A stretch of DNA of 64,000 bases from Palsa-1150 sp964531095 (GCA_964531095.1 CAZHED010000012.1:1-64000), one strand, 5' to 3'; numbered from the stretch's first letter, positions 33,180-42,661 are shown. Numbers and translations: made by a program. The notes: generated by a model from the sequence alone, not told the origin.

Positions 33180-34247
33180 TTAGGGCAGGTGGATCCGAGT
33201 GGTCACTCCACCGGTCGCGTGACAGCTGTTGCATGCCGCGCTCGGCGCCGAGATCATCAGCGCCGTCGCGCTGGCATTTCGTGCCCCGGCATGCCCCCCG
33301 AGGGCCAGCGTCGTGCCCCCCTTCAAATAGAAATTGCCGTTGCTGCCGGAGTACATGACGTGCGCCATGCCGCTCGTGTCGACGACGCGCACTTCGGCGC
33401 CCGCTAGCCCATTTCCCTGCGCATCGAAAACGGTTCCGCAGATCGAGAATTCTCCGTTGTGGTGATGCGACAAGCAGTTTTGACCGGGGTTGTGATGCCC
33501 ATTGCTCTCGGTTCCGAGGGCGAACGCTGCCTGGCCGGCGAAGACGTTTGCGCCTCCAATGGCCAAAGCTGCGTCCCCGGCTCCGGCGTCCAGGGCGCAC
33601 TTGCCGCTTGGGTAGCCCGCGTCAATCCAGCCTTGGAGGACGGCGATGTCCGCTGCCGTCGACCGCATCATCAAAGACGCGGGCGGCATCGGGGAGGTTG
33701 CGTTTTGCATACGAGCGACCGAAAGCTGGGCCTCGTTCTTGGTCGGGTCCTCCTTGGACCGGGCCACCAAGTCCGCAAAGGTCACAAGACCACTCAGCGA
33801 GCTGTTGATGGGCGGGTCGGAATGGCACGAGGTACATTGCGCGGTGAGCAGAGCCGCGACGTCGCACGGGACCGTTCCGGTTCCGCCGTCCCACGCGTAG
33901 AGCGCAGGCGCCGGCGCGGCGCCCGACGACGTGGCGGCACCATTGGACGACCCAGACGCGGCGTCCGCTGGCGAGCTCGGCTCACTGCTCGAGATACTCG
34001 ATGGACTGGACTCATTTCCCGCGGCACTGCCCGTCGTGCTCGCGACGCCGGCGCTGCTGCCGCCGAAGATGGAGCCGTCTATGCCCGGCGTCGCCTCCGG
34101 GCCGGGCATCGACTGGATGCTCGGAGCCCCGCCCGGCGTCCAAACCCCCAGGTCTCCCTGGGCGCCGCTGCCGTCGCACGCGGCAAGCGGCGCAGCCATG
34201 AAGGCGACCATCGCGTACAGCGTCACGAAATTTCTGCATCGGGACAT
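33180..34247 (-). CDS. c-type-haem-like lipoprotein with carboxypeptidase-regulatory-like domain
   Basis: The 355-residue protein has a lipobox PLAAC (Cys24), a Ser/Gly/Ala linker, and a haem-binding-like CTSCH at 138-142 in a c-type-cytochrome-like context (AALLTAQCTSCHSDPP). It has a region TVFDAQGNGLAGAEVRVVDT like a carboxypeptidase-regulatory fold and a second CNSCH at 339-343. At 258-263 the sequence is CLSHHH where CxSCH would be expected, so a third haem site seems altered. It is probably an outer-membrane or periplasmic electron carrier; the redox partner is unknown. Confidence 0.77.
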   Translation of the reverse strand: MSRCRNFVTLYAMVAFMAAPLAACDGSGAQGDLGVWTPGGAPSIQSMPGPEATPGIDGSIFGGSSAGVASTTGSAAGNESSPSSISSSEPSSPADAASGSSNGAATSSGAAPAPALYAWDGGTGTVPCDVAALLTAQCTSCHSDPPINSSLSGLVTFADLVARSKEDPTKNEAQLSVARMQNATSPMPPASLMMRSTAADIAVLQGWIDAGYPSGKCALDAGAGDAALAIGGANVFAGQAAFALGTESNGHHNPGQNCLSHHHNGEFSICGTVFDAQGNGLAGAEVRVVDTSGMAHVMYSGSNGNFYLKGGTTLALGGHAGARNASATALMISAPSAACNSCHATGGVTTRIHLP

Positions 34248-34403
34248 AAGACGCGCCTCCCGTTTATTGTCCGGCGGAGCCCTAGGCGTTCACGGCAAAA
34301 CGCGCCCGGCGACGATTTCTGGCAGCCGGCGCGCGCGGCCTTTTGAGGGGCCGGTTCATCGGCAAACGTTGCGGGCTGTGACCAGTTTCGCCCCGGGCCA
34401 GCG

Positions 34404-35492
34404 CTATCCCGCGTGCACAGGATAGTCCGTGTATCCCTTCGGCCCCGGGCTGTACGCGGTCGACATGTCGGGTGCTGCTAGCGGCCAGCCGTTCGCGTAT
34501 CGCGCGACCAGGTCGGGATTGGCGATGAAGGGCCTCCCGAAAGCAACGAGATCGGCTTGCTTGGCGTCGAGAGCCTTCTCGGCCGTCGCGAGGGAGAAGC
34601 CGCCCGCCGCAATGAAGAAGCCCGTGAATTGCCGACGAATCGTGGCCTTGATCGCCGCTGGAACGGCGGGCGCGCCCATCGCCGAGTGGTCGACCACGTG
34701 CACATAGGCGATACCCGCCTTGGAGAGCTCGTCGGCCAGCCGAGCGTAGGTGGCGTCGACCTCGGGGTAGGGGGTCATTCCGCTGCCGACACCGTACGGA
34801 GAGAGACGGATGCCGATCTTCTCCTTTCCGATGGCGCTCGCCATCGCTTGCACCACTTCGAGGGCAAAGCGCGTGCGGTTTTCGATGCTGCCACCAAACC
34901 GATCCGTGCGCAGGTTCGTGTGGGGATTGAGAAATTGCTCGGTCAAATAGCCGTTTGCACCGTGCAGCTCGACGCCGTCGAAACCGGCGCGGACCGCATT
35001 CCTCGCGGCGATTGCGTGCTCCTGCAACGTGAATTCGATCTCGGCGAGTGTCATGGCCCGGGGGCTCGGATAGTCCTGCATCTGCTTCTGGTCGGTCCAC
35101 ATCTGTCCGACCTCGAGCCGCACAGCGGAAGGCGCGAGCACCTCCGAGCCGGCCGGCATGTTGAGCGGATGCGAGACCCTTCCGGTGTGCATGAGCTGCG
35201 CGAACATCTTCGCGCCCTTGGCATGAACGCGTCGGGTGACCTCGGTCCAGCCGGCAACCTGCGCCTCGTTCCAGAGACCTGGGATTCGTGCATATCCCTG
35301 TCCGTTGGGAGACGGCGAAGTGCCTTCGGTCACGATGAGGCCGGCGCTCGCCCGTTGCTCGTAGTAGGTCGCCGCGAGCTCGGTCGGCGCGTGGTGCACG
35401 CCGGCACGGCACCTCGTCATCGGTGACATCACGAAGCGATTTTGAAGGGCGAGCGAGCCCAGGCGCGCCGGCTGGAAGATGGGGTGCGTCAT
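34404..35492 (-). CDS. Old Yellow Enzyme-family alkene/nitro reductase
   Basis: The 362-residue FMN enzyme follows the NemA/OYE pattern: LQNRFVMSPMTRCRA, FAQLMHTGRVSHPLN, VELHGANGYLTEQFLNP (substrate-binding His177 and Asn180, Tyr182 as proton donor), DRFGGSIENRTRFALEVV and the late phosphate-binding GRPFIANPDLV. It reduces activated C=C bonds or nitro esters with NADPH in the cytoplasm. It is a single gene 39 bp from the lipoprotein gene upstream on the same strand. Confidence 0.92.
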   Translation of the reverse strand: MTHPIFQPARLGSLALQNRFVMSPMTRCRAGVHHAPTELAATYYEQRASAGLIVTEGTSPSPNGQGYARIPGLWNEAQVAGWTEVTRRVHAKGAKMFAQLMHTGRVSHPLNMPAGSEVLAPSAVRLEVGQMWTDQKQMQDYPSPRAMTLAEIEFTLQEHAIAARNAVRAGFDGVELHGANGYLTEQFLNPHTNLRTDRFGGSIENRTRFALEVVQAMASAIGKEKIGIRLSPYGVGSGMTPYPEVDATYARLADELSKAGIAYVHVVDHSAMGAPAVPAAIKATIRRQFTGFFIAAGGFSLATAEKALDAKQADLVAFGRPFIANPDLVARYANGWPLAAPDMSTAYSPGPKGYTDYPVHAG

Positions 35493-35531
35493 CGGGGCGG
35501 GACCGTAGCATGGCGGGCGCCGCTGCCGCCG

Positions 35532-36605
35532 CTACGGAGGCGTACCGAGGAGAATGTTGTCGTAGTAGATCATCATGGGTTTGGCGGGTGCCACCAAGTA
35601 GTTGAGCCCAGTCTGGATGAAGATCCCTTGGCCGTTCGGATCAGGATTCTTCATATGCTGGTTGGTGACGACGGGGATCCCATTGTACGAGAGCGATATC
35701 GTATGGTTGGCGAAGTCGAACACGCAGTCGACGTCGGTCCAGGCGTCGAGAACCGGCGGAAGCGCGGCCGCGTAAGTCGCGTGCTCCGTTCCGCCGTCCG
35801 CAAGCTTGGTCGACTCGACGAAGCTGGCGCCGTTCTGTTGAAGGTCGAGCTCCGCGGCCCAGGTGCCGTCCCGATACGACGCGCGAAACAGGCTGACGTA
35901 TCCCGCGTTCGGATCGTAATCGACGATCTTCAATGCAAATCCGAGCTCGACTTTGGCGTGATACGAAAGGATGTCATTGAATTGCTCGTCCTGCGACGGA
36001 GCCCCGGCGTCGAGCGAAGGCGTCGACAGGAGAAGGGCGCTCGGGGGCGAGCCAGGGGCAAAGTCCGCCGACGTCACGGTCGCGAAATGGCCGGAGTAAT
36101 AGTGGTTCGAAAAGCCTGTCTGGGGCGGCTTTCCGTCGTCGAAATCATGGCAATCGACCGTAGTGGTGGAGGCGTGCGACGCGCACCAGCCACCCGCGTC
36201 GTTGCCGTTCACGCTGCCCGCTGCGTCCGCGTATGCGTCCAGGCTGCCGCCCCCCATCTCTGCATCCGGGCGGGATGTGCTGTCCCCGAGCCCGGAGGAC
36301 GCATCATGCGGTCCGGCTCCGCCATCCAGACGGCCTGGCGGCGTGGCTGCGCCGTCGGGAGAGCTCGCTCCGCGCCCCGGATGACCCTGGCCTCCGGCCG
36401 GAGGCGCCTGAATCTGCGCCGAATCGACGCTCGATCCCGAATCGTCGGCTGCCGCGCCGACACTCTCGGCGGCGGCCGCGTTGTCGAATTCGCCGAGACC
36501 GGCGACGACGTTGCATCCCATCGAGGAGACACTGGCCGCGGCGACGACCAGCGCGCAGACCTCGGCCCGCAGGGATGTCGCCAAAGCACCCGGTCCGCGT
36601 GTCAT
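35532..36605 (-). CDS. Lipoprotein with C-terminal lectin/glucanase-like beta domain
   Basis: The 357-residue protein has a signal peptide with lipobox SMGC (Cys31), an acidic/Ser/Pro linker to about 140, then a beta-rich domain (WCASHASTTTVDCHDFDDGK, SLFRASYRDGTWAAELDLQQ, DVDCVFDFANHTISLSYNGI) resembling concanavalin-type carbohydrate-binding or glucanase folds without an obvious catalytic pair. Its ATG overlaps the stop of the TPR protein gene (ATGA). It is likely a surface protein produced with the signalling genes upstream. Confidence 0.75.
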   Translation of the reverse strand: MTRGPGALATSLRAEVCALVVAAASVSSMGCNVVAGLGEFDNAAAAESVGAAADDSGSSVDSAQIQAPPAGGQGHPGRGASSPDGAATPPGRLDGGAGPHDASSGLGDSTSRPDAEMGGGSLDAYADAAGSVNGNDAGGWCASHASTTTVDCHDFDDGKPPQTGFSNHYYSGHFATVTSADFAPGSPPSALLLSTPSLDAGAPSQDEQFNDILSYHAKVELGFALKIVDYDPNAGYVSLFRASYRDGTWAAELDLQQNGASFVESTKLADGGTEHATYAAALPPVLDAWTDVDCVFDFANHTISLSYNGIPVVTNQHMKNPDPNGQGIFIQTGLNYLVAPAKPMMIYYDNILLGTPP

Positions 36606-37693
36606 TCGAACCGACCCGCGATCGAGATGCTCGCTTGCTGCGGGGAGACGGCTGGGGCAACGACCGGAAAGTGCGTTGCGGCCGCCGGCGTCGTGCTCGC
36701 ACGAGAGCCGTTGACGATCCACATGTAGCCGGTCGCGATGGCTGCGGCCAATCCGACGCCGAAAGCGATCGTGGACCCCGTCGCATACGTTCGCGCTCGA
36801 TCGATGTCGTCGAGCCCTCCCGCGAAGCATTGGTTATTGGGGCACGCCGCTCGGGCCGCGTCACGGGCGTTGAGCGTGAGCGCGCCGAACAACGAGCCGA
36901 CGACGAGGCCGGCGCCCGCTAGGCCGGCCGCGCTCCACGTGAGGACGGGAGAGATCGAAACGCCGGAGGTGGGCTCGGGGGGCTCCTTCTTCGATTCGAG
37001 TGACGGCTCCGAGGGCTCGTTCTTCGATTCGGCAGACGCCGCGGGCCGGTCCGCGGGCCCGATGGCGACGGGCGAGGGAATCAACGGTGGTACGTCGACG
37101 GTCAACGCCGCGTGGTCCGCCGGTACGGTGACCCTGGTGCGCCATGCGTAGTGCCCGGGCGCCCTCGCTTCAATCCAATGTTCGCCGGGGTCGAGCGGGA
37201 GGGGGGTTGCCATGGGGGCTGTCACCACGAGAGCTCCTTCATCCACCCGGACCTCGATTCCGGCGGTGATCGCCGCGCGGATGATGACGGTCGACAGCTT
37301 TCCCTCGAGCGCCGCGCGGTGCTTCTGCGCGAAGACAAGACGGTCGTTGCGACCCGTTCGCTGCGCCCATTCCGCCGCGGAGGAGAATTCACTCCAGGCC
37401 GACGCCGTTCGCCCTTGCCTTTCGTGGCATGTCGCGAGGAAGAGCAGAGTCCCGAGCGCCGGGTCGGCGTGGAGGCTCTCCGCGAACTTCGGACACGCCT
37501 CGGCGAGACGACCGGCATCGAGGAGCTGCGTGCCATCGCGAAAGAGCGCCTCCGCGACGGTCGTCGGGTCTGCTCGGGCCTGCTCGGCCGCAGCCAGCGC
37601 GCTCGCAAACGCGGCGAATGCGCAGGCAGCGACTCGGGATCGAGCGGCGAGCGTTCTTCCGAGTGCGGTGTCGTGCTTCATCGATTCATTCAA
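36602..37693 (-). CDS. TPR/PEGA-type periplasmic protein with C-terminal membrane helices
   Basis: The 363-residue protein has a signal peptide (AACAFAAFASALAAAEQARA) and a TPR-like pair of helices (EALFRDGTQLLDAGRLAEAC, FLATCHERQGRTASAWSEF). A PEGA-like strand set follows (VRVDEGALVVTAPMATPLPL, DPGEHWIEARAPGHYAWR), then a charged Pro/Ser/Glu linker and two hydrophobic helices. This layout is frequent beside myxobacterial Ser/Thr kinases. The start is TTG 37693 (GGAG ten bases upstream) or ATG 37681. It lies 18 bp downstream of the kinase gene and is coupled to the next lipoprotein gene. Confidence 0.8.
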   Translation of the reverse strand: MNESMKHDTALGRTLAARSRVAACAFAAFASALAAAEQARADPTTVAEALFRDGTQLLDAGRLAEACPKFAESLHADPALGTLLFLATCHERQGRTASAWSEFSSAAEWAQRTGRNDRLVFAQKHRAALEGKLSTVIIRAAITAGIEVRVDEGALVVTAPMATPLPLDPGEHWIEARAPGHYAWRTRVTVPADHAALTVDVPPLIPSPVAIGPADRPAASAESKNEPSEPSLESKKEPPEPTSGVSISPVLTWSAAGLAGAGLVVGSLFGALTLNARDAARAACPNNQCFAGGLDDIDRARTYATGSTIAFGVGLAAAIATGYMWIVNGSRASTTPAAATHFPVVAPAVSPQQASISIAGRFE

Positions 37694-37711
37694 GCGCGCC
37701 GTTCTCCTTTT

Positions 37712-39190
37712 TTACTCTCGACCGCCAATCGCCGAGAGGTCCGATTCCGGCGTAGCCAATGCGTTTGCCGTGCCAGGCAGCGACGGCGTCGGGCTGCCCC
37801 TGGTCCGGGGCGCGCGCGAGCGCACGGGAGCGTGCGTCTGCGCGCGCCGCGCGGAGGCGTCCGGAGGGGGCAGGGCTTTCTGCGGCGCACGCGCATTGGC
37901 GTTCGGCGGCGGCATAGCCGACGCGACGGTCCACGCGGCGGGTGCCGTCCAGTCGTCGCGCGCAGGCGGCGGCTGCGGCGCGGGTGGCATGACGGCGCTG
38001 GCGTCCACGCGAACCGCCCGCCGAGCCGCGGTGGCCGAGCGAACCGCCACGACGACCGCGAGCGCCGCCACGATGACCGTCGCGATCCAGGCGACACGGC
38101 CGCGGCGGGACCGCGAGCGAGCGCCGCCGGTGCGAATCAGCGAAATGCCGCTGGGCGCGCCGGCGTCGCGCGAGTTGCGGAGCGGCGACGTGACGAGCCG
38201 GTCGTCGGACGGTTCGAGTGTGCCGGCCCGGAGGCGATCGGCCAGGACGCGGATCGCGGCTCGACGGGTCAGGTCTTCTTCTCCGACCTTCGCGACCCAG
38301 TCGCCGAGCACGCGCTGGCTGGCCGGCGGCGCGATCGCCTCGACCGCTTCGGCGAGCTCGAGCGCCGACCGATACCTGGCTTCGGGGGATCGCGCCAACG
38401 CCTTCATGATGACCGCCGCGACCTGCGGCGACACGTTGGGATTCACGCTGCGCGGAGACGTCGTCGGTCCGTTGGCGACCCGCGTCATGATCAACGCGGG
38501 GCCTTTGCCCGGGAACAAGCGCCGCCCCGTCATGATTTCCCACATGACGACGCCGAGCGAATAGACGTCGGCCGCGCGGTCCAGTCCGACGCCGAGCAGC
38601 TGCTCGGGTGCCATGTACCCGATCTTGCCGCGGACGTGGCCCGTCCGCGTGTGTTGAACGCACTCCGCCGCCTTGGCGATGCCGAAGTCGAGCACCCGTG
38701 CGAGCCCGTCGACACCGACGAGAATATTTTGCGGAGATATGTCGCGATGAACGATGCGGAGGTTCTTGCCGTGGTCGTCGACCGCCTCGTGAGCCGCGTG
38801 CAGCCCGAGCGCCGCACCGACGAGAATCGCCGAAGCGATCGGGAGAGGTACGGGGGCTGGTTTGCGGACCAGCTGATGGAGAGACACGCCGTGCACGTAT
38901 TCCATGACGAGCATCGCGTCCTTGTCGACGGCGACGCAGTCCAGCGCGGCGACGACATTGGGATGCTGAATCCGTCCGACCAGCCGCGCCTCTTGAAAGA
39001 ACATCGCGACGAACTCGGGCGACCGCGCAAGCTCCGCGTGCATTCGCTTGATCGCCACGATTCGAGTGAACCCCGATGCACTGCGCAGTTGCCCGAGGTG
39101 GACGGAGGCCATTCCCCCGCTGCCTAGCTCGCCGTAGATCGTATACGGGCCAACGCGCTCGGCGTCTGCCGAGCTGCCCTCTTTGGCCAC
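37712..39190 (-). CDS. Hanks-type Ser/Thr protein kinase
   Basis: The protein is about 492 residues from GTG 39190; an in-frame GTG at 39277 would add 29 basic residues. Kinase signatures are present in order: GELGSGGMASVHLG, VAIKRMH (ATP Lys), VHRDISPQNILV (catalytic Asp; Ser-Pro follows as in many bacterial kinases), DFGIAK and GYMAPEQLLG. A Pro/Ala/Arg-rich juxtamembrane region, one membrane helix (VAWIATVIVAALAVVVAV) and an extracytoplasmic basic/Pro-rich tail follow. It probably senses an envelope signal and phosphorylates cytoplasmic targets, perhaps the FHA regulator encoded next to it. Confidence 0.9.
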   Translation of the reverse strand: MAKEGSSADAERVGPYTIYGELGSGGMASVHLGQLRSASGFTRIVAIKRMHAELARSPEFVAMFFQEARLVGRIQHPNVVAALDCVAVDKDAMLVMEYVHGVSLHQLVRKPAPVPLPIASAILVGAALGLHAAHEAVDDHGKNLRIVHRDISPQNILVGVDGLARVLDFGIAKAAECVQHTRTGHVRGKIGYMAPEQLLGVGLDRAADVYSLGVVMWEIMTGRRLFPGKGPALIMTRVANGPTTSPRSVNPNVSPQVAAVIMKALARSPEARYRSALELAEAVEAIAPPASQRVLGDWVAKVGEEDLTRRAAIRVLADRLRAGTLEPSDDRLVTSPLRNSRDAGAPSGISLIRTGGARSRSRRGRVAWIATVIVAALAVVVAVRSATAARRAVRVDASAVMPPAPQPPPARDDWTAPAAWTVASAMPPPNANARAPQKALPPPDASARRAQTHAPVRSRAPRTRGSPTPSLPGTANALATPESDLSAIGGRE

Positions 39191-39307
39191 ACGAATGCGA
39201 TTGCTCCAGGGTTGTCTGTTAGGTCTCACGCCTCTTTCGTCGATGCATCTGCCGGGCCACTCGCATCGACGAGTCACCGATCACCCGAAACGCCGGCCCG
39301 GTTCTTC

Positions 39308-40834
39308 TCAGCCGCGGTCTTTCAACGGGCGCGCGAAACCGTATTCCGTCAGGCGGGTCACCAACGTTCGGCGTGATATTCGAAGTAGCTTCGCGGCGCG
39401 CGTCTGGTTCCCGCCGCAGCGATCCATCGCCTCGGCGATGCGGCGCTGCTCCACCGCCCGCGTGGCGAGCCGAGCGTCTTCGTGCAGGCCGATGTCCGAC
39501 ACGAGCCCGACGTGCTCGACAACCGGATTCGGGGGTGGGGGGGGCCGGGAGAGTGGCCCACTTGCGGGCAGCCCCCGGCCGGCGAACGCGGTCGTCTGGA
39601 GCGCGACGTCGGGTACGTCGATGGCGTAGCCGGCGCACAAAGTCACTGCCCGCTCGACCACGTTCTTCAACTCGCGCACGTTGCCGGGCCACGCGTGGCT
39701 CTCCAAGAGGGAAATGGCTTGATCGGTGATTCGCAACGAGGGTCTTCCGGCGCGCAGGCACACTTCATCGATGAACCCTCGCGCGAGCGGAGCGATCTCG
39801 CCCTGTCGCTCGCGAAGCGGCGGAATCGTCAGGGTGATTCCGTCGAGGCGAAAATAGAGGTCCTGACGAAACTCACCGGCTTCGACGCGCGCGCGCAGGT
39901 CGCGGTTCGTGGCGCACACGATTCGGACGTCGATCGCTCGCGGTCGAACGCCTCCGACACGCGTGATCTCTCGATTCTCGAGGACACGCAGCAGTTTCAC
40001 CTGCATCGACAGAGGCAGCTCCGCGATTTCGTCGAGGAAGATGGTGCCACCGTCGGCAATCTCGAACAGCCCGGGCTTGGGCCGGACGGCGCCCGTGAAG
40101 GCGCCCCGCTCGTAGCCGAAGAGCTCACTCTCGAGCAGGGCGTCCGGCAAGGCACCGCAGTTGAGGCGGACGTACGCGGCCGATGCGCGAAGGGAACGGT
40201 GGTGGATGGCATCGGCGAGCACGTCTTTCCCGGTTCCGGTCTCGCCGAGCAGGACGACCGAGAGGTCACCCTTTGCCACCAGGTCTACGATGCGATGAAG
40301 CTCGCGCATCCGGTCGTCTGCGATGACGATCGGCCTTTCGTCGGGCCTCCTCGACGCCGGTTGGTGCTCCGTCGCGTGGGACAGGGGCGCGAACCCGCCG
40401 TGGACGACCAAGACGGCCGCACCAATCGCGATGACGGTGCCCGGCTCCACGGCCACGCGCGTAGCCTTCGCGATGCGTACCCCTCCGACGGTCGTTCCGT
40501 TGGTGCTCCCGAGATCTTCGACTTCGACCCGGGAACCGCCGTGGAAGACCGCGTGCTCCCGGGACACGGAGTTGTGCTGGATGGAGATGTCGCAGGTCGG
40601 CGATCGTCCCACCGTCACGCGTGCGGTGAGCGGCAAGGCCTTCGAGACCATGCCGCCCGGCCACATCGCCACGAGGTGGGGATGCGGCGGCACGGCGACC
40701 GCGGTCCGATGCGTACCCGTGTGTTCGTCAGAGCGGATTCGCATGCTCGCCGGAGGCGCACGCCGCTCCGTACCCGGAGAGGGTGCATCCCAGGGTCCCA
40801 CGGACGTCGGCTGTTCGCAAGTGGAGGGCGGCAT
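39308..40834 (-). CDS. FHA-domain sigma-54-dependent activator
   Basis: The 508-residue protein has an N-terminal FHA domain (VTVGRSPTCDISIQHNSVSR, DLGSTNGTTVGGVRI) that binds phosphothreonine. A central AAA+ domain with Walker A GETGTGKD, the sigma54-contact loop GAFTGA and DEIAELPLSMQVKLLRVL follows, and a C-terminal Fis-type HTH (NQTRAAKLLRISRRTLVTRL). There is no receiver domain, so activity is probably set by binding a phosphorylated partner, for example the adjacent kinase. It lies 19 bp downstream of the esterase lipoprotein gene and 117 bp upstream of the kinase. Confidence 0.92.
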   Translation of the reverse strand: MPPSTCEQPTSVGPWDAPSPGTERRAPPASMRIRSDEHTGTHRTAVAVPPHPHLVAMWPGGMVSKALPLTARVTVGRSPTCDISIQHNSVSREHAVFHGGSRVEVEDLGSTNGTTVGGVRIAKATRVAVEPGTVIAIGAAVLVVHGGFAPLSHATEHQPASRRPDERPIVIADDRMRELHRIVDLVAKGDLSVVLLGETGTGKDVLADAIHHRSLRASAAYVRLNCGALPDALLESELFGYERGAFTGAVRPKPGLFEIADGGTIFLDEIAELPLSMQVKLLRVLENREITRVGGVRPRAIDVRIVCATNRDLRARVEAGEFRQDLYFRLDGITLTIPPLRERQGEIAPLARGFIDEVCLRAGRPSLRITDQAISLLESHAWPGNVRELKNVVERAVTLCAGYAIDVPDVALQTTAFAGRGLPASGPLSRPPPPPNPVVEHVGLVSDIGLHEDARLATRAVEQRRIAEAMDRCGGNQTRAAKLLRISRRTLVTRLTEYGFARPLKDRG

Positions 40835-40853
40835 GAAATCGCGTTTCTAAAGG

Positions 40854-42266
40854 TCAGTCGATATGGCAATAACTCGGGAATCCGGAGGGCAGGGTCGTGT
40901 ACGTATTGGGCGCCTTGAACGGGTGATCCAAGAAGAACTTCAGCGAAACGGGTTTGAGCCCGGGCGCTCGTGTGCGGAAGAAGTCCACGTGGCTGCCGCC
41001 GTCGTTGCAGTCGACCGAGAAGCCGCCTTGCGCTTTGATCTCGGACTCCCAAGTCGCGCTTGCGCTGGCGAAGTCGATCCCGATGGCGTCGGATCCCATC
41101 GCCCCGTGCGCCGCGATCGCCGCCGGTACGTTCGACGGATCTTGCGCGGCCACCTTGTTGATGGTCGCGTCCCCGCCGGAGTAGCTGATGACGCTCGCGA
41201 TGTAACCGGATCGCGCGTACCACATGTAGACAGTCTGGAGTCCGCCAGCGCTATAGCCGGCGGTGTGAATGTGTCGTGGGCTGATGCCGAGTTGCGGAAT
41301 GGCGCAGGCCACGACTTGGTCGGCGAAGATCGCGTCGCTCTCGTACCACACCGCGTCGCCGGTATTTCCGGTGGGGTTACCGGTACGGCTCGACGAAATG
41401 AATCCGGCAATCATTCCGCCGGCGCTCGCCACGGCGTTGGTATCGAACGCGATCGGGACTTCCGAGGCGGGGCTGCTCCCGGTCCCGTGCCAATAGAGAA
41501 TCAGCGGCCCGCCTTGGGTCCTCGACGATCCCATCCAGATCTGCGCCTGGATCGACCCTGCGCCGGCGGTCACCGTGACGGTGCTGCCGTTGGCGAAGGT
41601 GGGACAGGCTCCGCTTGCCTGAGGGAGCGTCGTCGGGTCCGAACCGCCCGCTCCCGAGCCCCCTCCGGAGCCACTCGAGCTGCTCGTCGAGCCTGCGCCC
41701 ATCGACGCGCTCCCCGAGCCGCCCACGCCGGAGCTGCTGCTCGCACTCGCTCGTGTACCACCGGAGCCGCTCGCCGTGCCGAAGCCGCCGAACCCACTGG
41801 ACGCGCCGAAGCCGCTGAATCCACTGGACGCGCCGAAGCCACCGAACCCACTGGACGCGCCGAAGCCGCCGAACCCACTGGACGCGCCGAAGCCGCCGAA
41901 CCCACTGGACGCCCCCAACCCGCCGAGCCCTCCCGAACCGCTGCCGCTGCTGCTTGTACTGCTGGAGGCGGCGCTCGACGAGCCGGGGCAGGCGCTCGAA
42001 GTCAGTTGGTAACAAGTCCCCATACTCCCGGGCGTCGCGACGTAGCAGCAGTACAGGGCCGCATCTCCGCACGATGTCTGGCAGTCCGCGTCGGTCGCGC
42101 ACTGGTTGCAGGCCGAGTCCGTCGTGCTCGCGGTCCCGCCGCCCGCGGCCCCGTTGCCGGAGGCCGTGCCCCAGCCTGGCGCGTTGCTTGCGGAAGGTTC
42201 CCCACATGCACCGAAAGACACGAGGGCTGCCAGAGAGGCGGTGGCGGTGAGCAGTTCGGTTCTCAT
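40854..42266 (-). CDS. Poly(3-hydroxybutyrate) depolymerase/esterase-type lipoprotein
   Basis: The 470-residue protein starts at ATG 42266 with GGGAGGAG upstream. Lipobox FGAC (Cys21) is followed by a small Cys module (CNQCATDADCQTSCGD), a Gly/Phe/Ser repeat linker (114-167), and an alpha/beta hydrolase domain with oxyanion segment LYWHGTGSSPASE and nucleophile elbow HTAGYSAGG, then VISYSGG. It resembles extracellular PHB depolymerase/feruloyl-esterase-like hydrolases. The catalytic acid and His are probably in the DCNDGGSHVDFF region. The substrate is unknown; it is located at the cell surface. Confidence 0.85.
   Translation of the reverse strand: MRTELLTATASLAALVSFGACGEPSASNAPGWGTASGNGAAGGGTASTTDSACNQCATDADCQTSCGDAALYCCYVATPGSMGTCYQLTSSACPGSSSAASSSTSSSGSGSGGLGGLGASSGFGGFGASSGFGGFGASSGFGGFGASSGFSGFGASSGFGGFGTASGSGGTRASASSSSGVGGSGSASMGAGSTSSSSGSGGGSGAGGSDPTTLPQASGACPTFANGSTVTVTAGAGSIQAQIWMGSSRTQGGPLILYWHGTGSSPASEVPIAFDTNAVASAGGMIAGFISSSRTGNPTGNTGDAVWYESDAIFADQVVACAIPQLGISPRHIHTAGYSAGGLQTVYMWYARSGYIASVISYSGGDATINKVAAQDPSNVPAAIAAHGAMGSDAIGIDFASASATWESEIKAQGGFSVDCNDGGSHVDFFRTRAPGLKPVSLKFFLDHPFKAPNTYTTLPSGFPSYCHID
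41766..41927 (-). repeat. Six 27-bp repeats coding for FGGFGASSG
   Basis: Six 27-bp units (54 codons) encode LGGLGASSG, three FGGFGASSG copies, FSGFGASSG and FGGFGTASG in the linker of the esterase lipoprotein. Units are nearly identical in DNA, so copy number may vary between strains. Confidence 0.85.
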
Positions 42267-42661
42267 AGGGGTGTCTCCTCCCGGAAGGCCTGGTTCGCGG
42301 CGCTTCTTGCCGAGCACTTTGGCCGCGTCGCTTCCGAAGAAGCCAAGAGCGAAGGGCGTGCCGTCCGAGCGATCGGGCGGGCGTTTCGGGTTCGGAGCGC
42401 AGCGCACCGAGTGAGGCACGCCTTGAGGCCAGGAAGGGCCCCCGACCGAGCATCGCGTTGCGCAACGGGAGTTCGCCGATTGCGCAAGGTGCGCGACGAC
42501 GTTCCCAAGAGGTCCGTCTTCGCATCGGGACGGCACCGCCGGCATCACGACCGCTCGCTTGTGTCCATTTTGCAATCGAGCAGCGAGAACGGCCGGAGTC
42601 GGCGTGTTCGCCGCGGCGGTGCCGGGTGCTAGGCTTCGCGGGCCCGGGGCCCCCTTCCGTC
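42267..42661. other. Divergent promoter region between esterase and DUF1592 genes
   Basis: This 395-bp gap contains no gene-like frame. It holds the strong ribosome site of the esterase gene (revcomp near 42277-42284). I could not place clear -35/-10 or -24/-12 elements. Confidence 0.45.

Noticed and set aside
37112..39127. Plus-strand open frame of 671 codons
   Set aside because: It is antisense to the TPR protein and kinase genes; no ribosome site or recognisable domain.
42267..42420. Possible sigma-54 promoter upstream of the esterase gene
   Set aside because: The best candidate (CGGCAC-N5-TCGC on the minus strand) misses key bases of the -24/-12 consensus.
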